Under the pieces are notes generated by a model. That model saw only the letters and a program-made list of their open reading frames with translations, was not told the DNA's origin and made no database searches. DNA of 64,000 nt. It comes from Thalassia testudinum. Taxonomy: Eukaryota; Streptophyta; Magnoliopsida; Alismatales; Hydrocharitaceae. The position numbers and the translations under genes are program-made. Position 1 is the first letter of the stretch. Each line of letters begins with the position of its first letter. The stretch is from positions 36,330,501 to 36,394,500 of the forward strand of contig JAZHRO010000026.1 of the NCBI GenBank assembly GCA_037157565.1. Direction: 5' to 3'. This document shows positions 55,774 to 64,000 of the stretch, one piece after another.

Positions 55774-57695
55774 CTAGACTCCCCCATTCGTTTACGTACT
55801 CCCCACATACACCCCGTTGTCATGGTACCTAATCCCGCATTTACGAGGTATCATGAATATGTCCAGCCTGGTGATCTTGCCTGACAGTACTAGAACAAGG
55901 TCAAGAGGGTGGTTACTAATGTAGTGCGAGAGCCAAAGCCAAAACTAGAGCCAGAGCTAAAGGTTGCCACCCACTACCTTGACGATGACGAGGATGATGA
56001 CGAGGGTGATAGCGGTGGCGAGGATGAGGATGAGGGTGAGGACGATGCTGAGGTACAGAGGCCACCTTAGCAGGACCCTCAGGCTGAAGCAGGGACCGAT
56101 TCTGCTGGTAAGAATTGTCGGTAATATCTTATTAAAATTTACTTATAATGTTTTAATTTTTAATTATATTTTTCTTATTAAGTAATAAAAAAAAGGAAGG
56201 GGTCTGATAAGAAATGTACATCTAGATGCACTTCTAGAAGGGACAAGAATCAAAATGCATATAACCGAAGCTGGAGAAGATCTAGACTATCCTCCTTTCA
56301 CTAGCAGACTGTCTAACTAGGATGGTAAAGGAGCTCGTTTCCCTTTGTTGTTTTAACTGGAGGAAGGTCTCCAAGGAGATTAAGAGACAACTTATTCATA
56401 ATATGGAGGTAAATAATTATATATTAACGTATATATATAAGTTTACTTTAATAATATTTAATTCATTTATATGATTTTGTAATATTATAGGCGATTTTTG
56501 ATTGGGGTAACGATCTGAATGTCACCAAGTACATCATCAATCATGCCGCGAGACAACAACGTGATTGGAGGATGACAACAAAGAGAAAGGTAACATTTGT
56601 AGTATTTTTCATTTTTTATTATTTACTTAATTAATTTCTTTTGACAATTTATTTGTATAATTTAATTTTATAATATAATGTCATTTAATGAGGAGGCATT
56701 GAGGAACGTGCCCCTACAATAGCAGTAGATGTGTGGAAAGAATGTTGTGAGCATTGGAAGGAGCCTGAGACGGAGATAATTATAAATACTTTTAAGGGCA
56801 TTTAGAGATAAATGATTTAATTGTTTTCCATTACCATATGTTATATGTATAAGATTAGGTGAAGAGGAACAAGGCCAATAGGGTTAAAGCTCTACTACAG
56901 ATCCACTGTTTGGGTTGAACTAGTATGATAGAGTTAAGGCAAAATATGTAAATAATTCCTTATAATTATGTCACTTTTATATTTTTAATTAAAGTTTTAA
57001 TTATAACTATTACCTGCAATTTGAAATATATTTACAAGTACATTCACATGATGGTGCCACGCTCGATCGGGTTGGTATGTATGAGGTTACTCATAGCAAG
57101 GCCACCACTGACGGTGGGCGAACATGTATATATGAGACATACCAAACAAAACATGTAAATAACATTTATTTATCAACTACTTTAATTTTTATACTTACTT
57201 TAATATGATATTAAATTATTGTAATTTGTAAGGAGAAATGATGAACTTAATCAATCCCCCTCCGGACGTCGCTTCGGCACTCAGCAACACCCTCCTATGA
57301 CACCTGAGGAGGCTTTTAGGTGCGTCATGCCTCCGGAGCACGGATGCTTCGTTTGTAGTGGGGGGAGGAGTAAGATGATCTCTAGTTGGTGTGGGCGAAA
57401 GGGGTCAGCGACAACAGCCGTCGTTCAATAGATGCAGACACAGTTCCATATGTCACCACATAGCTCCAGGATGTCATCTCACAGTTCCATCGGCAAACTC
57501 AAGCTTGGCAGGTGTCAAGAAATTCATGGAGGGGCAGAGGAAGGAGATGGAGTAGCAAAGAGCGGAGATGAGAGAGATGATGGCATTATTATGGGGCAGC
57601 GGTCAAGATCACACTTCCTATCACTACCCGTTTTGCAGAGATGACGATGACCTCGGTGGTGGTGGAGTAGGACAGGGGGTAGGAGCTGAGGCATA
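55774..57695 (+). pseudogene. CACTA accessory transposase (Transposase_24 / TNPA-like), broken
   Basis: The first exon (about 55827-56107) has YHEYVQPGDLA then a long acidic Asp/Glu/Gly run and a donor GGTAAGAA at 56107. Later exons parallel the gene at 38190-39516: GARFPLLF (56330), SKEIKRQLIHNME, AIFDWGNDLNVTKYI..QRDWR (56491-56572), LRNVPL-like, VWKECCEHWKEPET (56731-56775), MYEVTHSKATTDGG (57079-57120). The last exon has MTPEEAFRCVMPPEHGCFVCSG (57298-57360) and ends at TAG 57693-57695. Several stops break it. Such proteins bind the subterminal repeats. Confidence 0.78.
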
Positions 57696-58331
57696 GGTTT
57701 AGATTACTTATCTTTTCGTTAGTTAGGTTTTGTATTTTGCTTAGTTATATGTATATTTTGACGTTATGACATACTCTTTTCATTAGGTTTATATATATAT
57801 TTGTTGTATGTTGAATGTTTTATGTTGCATGTTATATGTTGATGAAATTTTTATATTGTGTATGTTGTAGGTTGTATGTTGTATTTATATGTTTAAGGTG
57901 CTATAAGATTCTATAATATCTACATTATATATAGCGGAAAAAAAATACGCATATATACACGACAGTTATGTTAACAATTGTTGTTTATACATACACGACA
58001 GTTATGTTGAAAACCGTTGTTTAGTACCATCACACGACGATTTAACAACCGTCGTTTATGGTTCACGTGTACTTCTCGCCTCTAGAACAATGTCATACAC
58101 AACGGTCATCAAAACCGTCGTTTCATGATACTTAACAGTTTTTAAGATAACCGTCGTTTATAACCATATATGATGGTTCTAGAAACTGTTGTGTAAGAAA
58201 CAACGATTTGAAATCAAAACATTCGTGTGTACACTAACACGACACACACTTTCGCGGTGACAGAATACAACGGTTTTAACTAATTAGGCGACAGTTTTTA
58301 ACCGTCGCAAAAAGCATTCATCCCTATAGTG
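57696..58331. repeat. 3' end and right terminal repeats of the CACTA element
   Basis: A T-rich 3' untranslated stretch with GTATGTTG-type repeats (57800-57890) is followed from 57955 by ACACGACAGTTATG, AAAACCGTTGT, ACAACCGTCGTTTA and ACAACGGTCATCAAAACCGTCG, inverted copies of one motif. The terminal repeat ends CCCTATAGTG at 58331, then TAG duplicate. Confidence 0.85.
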
Positions 58332-58334
58332 TAG

Positions 58335-59109
58335 CATATCACTACGGAAAGATCATGTTGGGTAATGTGAAGATTGCATGTATTAGGAAGATTAGCAGCT
58401 ATATATATATAACCCTTATGATATTAAATGAAATCAAGTTTTTAGTCATTTATCTCCATCATAGTTGTTGGTTGTTTTCCACCCTCAACCATATGCGGTC
58501 GCAAGTTAATTACTTTTTCACCCACACCCATTCCCTTTTAACGTCCCTCTACGTAGTATACTGAACCAACATGACTTCATCAAAGAACAGTTCTCGACCA
58601 TCAAGGAAAATGCATATATGGGACGATTCAAATTTTACAGATGCTTTCTATATATGCAAAACTGATGGGCCCATCGACCATCTCTTCTTAACAGTGCTTT
58701 GAGCGGTGTGCTTTGGAATAAGTCATCGCAATCTGTGGGAGTAGAAGATATCCCCGCAACTGGCTTGACCTGGATGATCAACAAGGCACGATCTTTTTGT
58801 GGTAAAATTTACCTTTTAAACAAATTTATAGCTCAAGAAATACATATAGCTCAGGAAATGTCCCCCGAGAATGACGGCCACCAGAGATCGTGATCGGTTA
58901 ATTGTATATAAATTTACAAATGATTTCACAATTATTATATTCTTTGCAATACTATCATCCGAATAACACACGTATACCGCTGAAGATAATTTCAAGTCCA
59001 TCGAGAACAAGGACGTAAAGAGTACCCTTGAGATTATTTTTTTAAAAGATAAAATACTATTCAGAGTAATTTTTTTGGGTAGAGAAGCCGCTAGAATGTT
59101 TATGCTGTA
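58335..59109. other. Non-genic sequence
   Basis: AT-rich with no recognisable gene. The short ORFs at 58355-58564 and 58699-58893 have no family features. The sequence to the left of the SINE-like insertion ends GTTTATGCTGTA. Confidence 0.45.
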
Positions 59110-59238
59110 TTTTTTTTTTTTCTGAAGTAGAAAGGAGTTCCCAAATTTCCTATCGAAAATAAGCCGCGGGGATTCGATCCCTTACCATTTGCACGGTAAG
59201 TGTCTTATGAGAAATAAACGTACCAATTGTGCTACCTT
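59110..59238 (-). mobile_element. tRNA-derived SINE-like insertion
   Basis: On the minus strand a tRNA-like head starts GGTAGCACAATTGGTACG (A-box-like TAGCACAATTGG) and continues to GGGATCGAATCCC (B-box-like) about 50 bases on. Next is a short body with GGAAATTTGGGAACTCC, then an A-run (T12 on the plus strand at 59110-59121). The length of about 130 bp, internal pol III boxes and A-tail fit a plant SINE. The head lacks a proper anticodon stem, so it is not a working tRNA. Flanking duplicates are unclear. Confidence 0.6.
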
Positions 59239-61930
59239 ATTAACCCACTGTTTTTGTTATCTTTTAAAGGTCAATAAGAGTTCAGATCTAAATTGTGGAT
59301 CTATCCCCATCACGATACTTCAATTGTGGTTGTCTTAATCCATCCACAAATATACCCATCAGATCATTTGCACCCTTTTTTGAAGATAAGATATTCCATT
59401 AAAGAAACAAAAAGGACACAAGGATGCAATCCTCCCGGGCAAAGGAAGAAATGAGATAACCCCTATGCCCCTCGAAGCAGGGGAATAGGAATGTCCTCTC
59501 GAAAAGGGGGAAATTTCAAACTAAGAGAGCACAACAAAACAAAAATAAAACAAAGGAAAAAGAAGTGTCCAAGCATTAAATCCATAGTAGACTTGAGAGC
59601 ATATTCCATGCCATTAGAAATGACCGCACCACCGCATGAACAACACTCAAGACGGTCTGCACAAATGAGTGATAATAGGCCAAGAAGTGACCAATAGACT
59701 CGATCGTATAAAGTTCAACTTCAAGTGTGGCCCTGAAGAGAACAATTTATCAATAAGAAGAAGAAACACATGCAGCCAACAAGAGGCTAGTGCCACCAAA
59801 AGCAGAGGTGAGAGTGATATGGCCGGTGAAGTACCCAATAGTCTGCGAGCAAGGAGACATCAACAACCCCAAACGATTGTGACGACGACACAGAGTTGAA
59901 CCATCAGAGACGCCACGTTGAAGATGGTCCAATTAGGTGATGCCATTGACGTCGAGTAGAGATGGCTAGATCGAAGGTGACACCAACCTTCAGGGATGAA
60001 ATGATCAATGCTGATGCCCCAACAAAAGTGAGGAAGCAGCCTAAGAGATAACCTTCACCAAGCAAGATGCGTCGCCATTGACCACCCTAGTAGGAAGGAG
60101 CCACTAGAGAAGGCCAACTGATGCACTGAACATCGAGAGTGAGGGGGAGGAAGGAAGGGAGGCGAGATCGACATACAAGAGAGGAGCGGGGCCCCTGCCA
60201 ACGCGAAGCCGGCTAAGGCCTCACCATTAGGATTCAAACTTTAGAAAGGGGAAGGGGAGGGGAGAAAGGGGAAAGAGTTCTCCTTAGAAGTGTGGAATTA
60301 AACCATTTGCACTCTTATCAATGCTAGATGGGTTATGTCTGATGGTGTATGGCTGAAAGAAAGGATGAGAGGTAGAGGTTGTAGTCTTGTGGAATTGTTT
60401 TGAAAGATGTTCTCTTGTGCGATCAAGGCAACAAAGGGATTTTTTTTTTATCTGTGGGAAGATTCATCTCCTATTGTTTGTGATTGATTTTGTGGAGATT
60501 TATTCTAAATAGAGGGTTGACCTTCTATAATTGCTCTTGGAAAGAATGATTTTTCTATCGACTACAATAGATTGATTTTGGGTTGTGTGGATCCTCTAAC
60601 TTTTTACCTTTACATCTTTGAGGGATTTTTCCATATAAATAATACCGTACACCATGTGGTTGTGGTTACTGTGATTTACTTGCTCATATATTTCATGAGA
60701 TAATAAGATGCATTTCGTAAACTATTCAAAGTTTTAAAATCCCAACAATGACAAGAGGTGTTTGTCACCGAAGCCAACATATAGCCACGAATATTTGATT
60801 TTCTTTAATGCTTCCATGCCTTATTTGTTCATGGTTGCAACATATGACTTAAGTATGAATTTCACTGAAAAATGGTTCTCCGTCACAGTTGTCGAAGAGA
60901 ATAAAACAGAAAGCTGATTCAGAAAACAGGTATGGACAAACAACCAATAGAGGTAGGTCAAGAAAATGGAATGCTGGTGTATCAGAATTTAAGAACGAGG
61001 TTTTTATACACATAATCTTGTAAGTTATTGAAGTTATACCCGTGCTCTTGCCCTTCTATATTTACAAAAAAAAAAGAAATGAACTTTTGTTAAGATCCAT
61101 CCAAATGGGGTTGCGAAAATTTCATTCTTCTACCTGTAGTTGACATTTCAATTTGCAAGAGTTGTAATTCTCTCTTTCTCCTTTCACCCATCTACACCCT
61201 CCTCCGATACCTCCATCATCAACTCCTCTACCTCTTAGCCCCTCACCTGTGCCTTCCCTGGCTTCACTCCCTCGTACCAATCTACCATGCCCCGTCCCCT
61301 TTACATCTCCACCTGCCCCACTACCAACTACTCCCTAACGTCCTCCACAACAAAATGCCAACATTTTGGTGGTAACAAATTCCCATTGCAACACCTTAGA
61401 CATTGATCTAGATCCAGTAATTTGTCAATTATGGATCCAATGAATTCAAGTCAATCATTCAAAATATTTAACTTCAAGTTATCAAATAGTAACCCCTAAC
61501 CCTTTATTGTCTAGATTTCAATTTTTTGAGTTTATAATGTGATACTATGTTTTATAGGCTCCACGATCTCCTACACTAAATGGGCAACGTCCTTGAAACA
61601 TTGCCCGGTAATTTGACTCTCGGTAACAGTGGTGGTTCATCCTCTTTTGCAGTATTTTGCATTAATATTATTGTATAACATTTTGTTGATGGACTTTGAC
61701 TTTGATATCATCCTATAACAATTAATTTTGACATAGATACTATCTTAATTGAGAAAAATTAACTTTAATAATTAGTTGCATATGAACTTAATAGATTTAA
61801 GTCAACTACTCAAAATATTTAAGATTGAACTATTAAATGGTAATTATCGACCCTTTTTAACCCACTACTTAACTCCTTAGGTTTAGGGTGAGAAACCATT
61901 TTTGGAGACTTGGGTTCCATTACACCCTCT

Positions 61931-61947
61931 CCCCCCCCCCCCCCCCC
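61931..61947 (+). repeat. C17 homopolymer
   Basis: An uninterrupted run of 17 C in a CT-rich stretch (61925-61960). Such runs are length-unstable and prone to assembly or read error. Confidence 0.85.
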
Positions 61948-63417
61948 TCCCCCCTGCCCCAACAACCCTTACATCACCCTAGAAAGGGTATATCACTGAA
62001 TCCTACCTAAACCAGGCAAACCTTTTTTCATCTTAAATTCACTTGATCTCCTTATTCCCCGACCTTGTTCCTCCACATCCTTAATCCCAATCAATCACCC
62101 TCCGGTGTCTATATTGCTGCAACCTAAAGGAGGCTTTGTTTCAGTTCCTACTACCTTTGTCAATCAGAATCATGTCCCATTTCACAGACTCAGCATAACT
62201 CTCCCATCCCCAACTTCAATCTATTGTTAGTAGTTTATCACCTTCGCCAAATCCATAGAAGGGCAGCCATTTGTGGTGGGGGCCATGAGAGAGGATGGAG
62301 TGGAGGCATCGTTGATGATTGGCCTTATGTGTAGTGCAAGTGTAGGCTGAAATGGGGAAGGAGGTGAGGGGAGAAGAAGGCGGCGGAGGTGGAGAGGAGT
62401 ACGTGATAGGAATAGCGAGTGAAAGGGGTCTCTTGAATTGTTTTATCTTTATTTTCAACAAATTTTTAAGGATTAATTTATTCGAAGGTTTTTTTTTAGG
62501 GTAAGATAACATTCATTTATTTGAAAGATTAACTCAGATAATTTAACATTTATTTTAGAGTGTTAATACTTATTTTGTTAACATTAATCGTAAAAGATAT
62601 TAATAAAATATATGTTAATTTTGTAACCATTCAAAAATCCATGTTAGCATAACATTATAAGGATTAACAAGGCAGTTTAAATAGAAATTGATATGCAAAT
62701 AAATAAATAAAAATTAATATTAATTTTATATTTATTAACATTAATTTCCTAACCCTCTATAAATCAACCTTAACTCTGGATGTGGATCAACCCAAGTAGC
62801 CTAAGCGCCCAACGAACACCTAACAAGCCAACAATTAATAAGTTTTTGAGGCTACGGAGGACGACGATAATAAATGGATATTGTATAAATTACAGAAGAT
62901 CACGCCACATTTTATGCAAAATCCCTTGGAGAATTTTAAAGAGTATAAGTCCCGAGAAACGAAATTGTACAGTCGTTTCCAATTCCCCGAACCAAAACAA
63001 AAGATATCCGAACGCTTCAGCGATCATTTACCTTCTTTGGCGGTCGATATACGCTGATGGTCAAAGGAAAAATTCTATGGTAGATGCCCCGTACTTTACG
63101 CGCGTGCCCTTTTTTTTTTATTTGACAAAAATACTTTAGAAGCGTATTATTGGTCATCGAAATGGATGGGCTTTTCTTATTTTGAAAGAACATGACGCAA
63201 GGGTTGATGTCAACGATTTGACAAAGAAAATTTAATTTGTTACAATGCTTTCAATCATTATTCTAAAAGGCAAAACATAAATAAAATACATTTTACAATG
63301 TAAAAAGCAATGCAGAAATAGTGATTGTGCTGGGTGTCTCCCTCACACATGCATTCTCTCCATATGGATGTGGCCCACCAGCGGAATATACCTATAATTG
63401 AAATAAATCACCAACCG

Positions 63418-63580
63418 ACATTTGATTTAGAATTAAAAATCAACAATGATATTTCAACAATAATTGTTGATATTTAATTCAAATGTTAAAATTATCGTTG
63501 ATGTTTAGTTCAAAACTTAAAAATTGATAATATTTAAAAAATCACTTTTGACATTTGATTCAAATATAAAAATTACTAGT
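63418..63580. repeat. Degenerate tandem repeat, about 30-bp unit
   Basis: Successive units begin GACATTTGATT, GATATTTAATT, GATGTTTAGTT and GACATTTGATT and continue CAAATGTTAAAAATTAT with drift. The unit repeats about five times with shorter partial copies between. Confidence 0.6.
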
Positions 63581-64000
63581 ATTTAGATCTTAGGTAGTGA
63601 ATAACAACGTATGGCCCATCAAACATGACTTAAGGAGAGCATGTGGCCATATGTCATTTTTCAACATGCATTGCAAAATACGTAGCAAAATGCTTTCCCC
63701 CGACATCGTCGACACAAAAAATTTGAACCACATGAAATGATGATAGAGAAAAAGTACGAATGAGTGGAAATGCCATATATTAAGTAATGTAATTTACATA
63801 ATCCGTAAATGAGTTTAGTTTGGATTAGGTTTAGCGATACCCAAATCTATATTCACTTATAAATCTCCTATTTATGCCTTATCCATTTGCATATTAAGTA
63901 ATTTCAAACCTATGCCCATATCATCTTACCAATTGAATACTCATTTACCCAATAAGTACCTATTTATCTATAGCTAATTAAAATATCCATTTTGGTATAT

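Larger units (their letters stand above)
43411..58331 (+). mobile_element. CACTA (En/Spm) transposon, both ends present
   Basis: The left end TACTACTAGAAAAATGGGC (first C changed to T) and right end GCATTCATCCCTATAGTG are flanked by TAG at 43408-43410 and 58332-58334, the 3-bp duplication typical of CACTA elements. Subterminal ACGACGGTTTT/AACCGTCGT repeats occupy both ends. Two plus-strand genes are inside: TNPD-like transposase (50088-52584) and TNPA-like (55774-57695), both broken. Three solo LTRs (about 7.1 kb with duplicates) entered later, so the original was about 7.8 kb. Confidence 0.88.
59239..64000. other. Non-genic sequence at the right edge
   Basis: No gene or complete element is recognised. 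Positions 59390-60260 are a purine-rich stretch with dispersed ORFs on both strands (59491-59697, 59669-59899, 60055-60237) that could be an old LINE or pseudogene remnant but show no motif I know. Positions 60300-63400 are AT-rich with A/T runs. The antisense ORF 62216-62512 and ORF 62780-63139 are biased and unsupported. Confidence 0.4.

Noticed and set aside
59160..59238. A tRNA gene on the minus strand
   Set aside because: A- and B-box-like parts are present but no proper anticodon or acceptor stem, and a body with A-run follows, so a SINE is more likely.
62216..63139. ORFs of about 100-119 codons near the right edge
   Set aside because: No motif, biased composition, neighbours are AT-rich decayed sequence.

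Overview
The window is a repeat-only stretch of a flowering-plant nuclear genome. Every protein signature I recognise comes from plant mobile DNA: copia (Sirevirus type) Gag/Pol/Env-like, Athila/Tat-like gypsy Gag, and CACTA (En/Spm) transposases. Introns, tRNA-type primer sites, TG..CA LTR ends and 5-bp (LTR) or 3-bp (CACTA) target duplications confirm this. I found no host gene, rRNA gene, intact tRNA gene or CRISPR. The species cannot be fixed from what I see.

Layout, left block (1-33304). A Sirevirus-like copia element (889-26814) has two 1.33-kb LTRs, an initiator-Met primer site, decayed gag and pol, and an envelope-like ORF behind its own promoter-like region. Three insertions split it, each flanked by a clean 5-bp duplication. 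The first is a solo LTR (5256-10823) that carries a second solo LTR of the same family in inverted orientation (5325-8102). The second is a complete non-autonomous LTR element (10922-18877). The third is another solo LTR (21798-24463). Subtracting them leaves about 9.7 kb, a normal Sirevirus size. To the right (26815-33304) lies an older relative, made of LTR, gag fragment and partial LTR. It carries an unclassified 1.67-kb insertion (27525-29191) and a fourth solo LTR of the same family (30406-33117).

Middle block (33305-43410). Decayed sequence holds a 64-bp near-perfect palindrome, a minus-strand gypsy gag fragment, the right half of a CACTA element (38166-40145) and a minus-strand fragment of a plant putative gypsy-type transposon protein.

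Right block (43411-64000). A structurally complete CACTA element (43411-58331, TSD TAG) has both transposase genes decayed. Three solo LTRs of a second long-LTR family have entered it (43996-46718 minus, 47708-49406 plus, 53063-55768 plus), each with a duplication. Beyond it lie a tRNA-derived SINE-like insertion and AT-rich decayed sequence with simple repeats.

The most interesting signals are inside the LTRs rather than in genes. Each family carries its own dispersed short motif: GTACCGGTAC in the Sirevirus, CCAGACGTCTGG in the 2.7-kb solo-LTR family, CAGGCGC in the non-autonomous element. The 2.7-kb family also has a row of three small hairpins whose arms change together between copies. 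The LTRs inside the CACTA element carry an snRNA-type USE box followed by a hairpin with different but still complementary arms. The Sirevirus has what looks like a separate promoter and intron for its env-like ORF.
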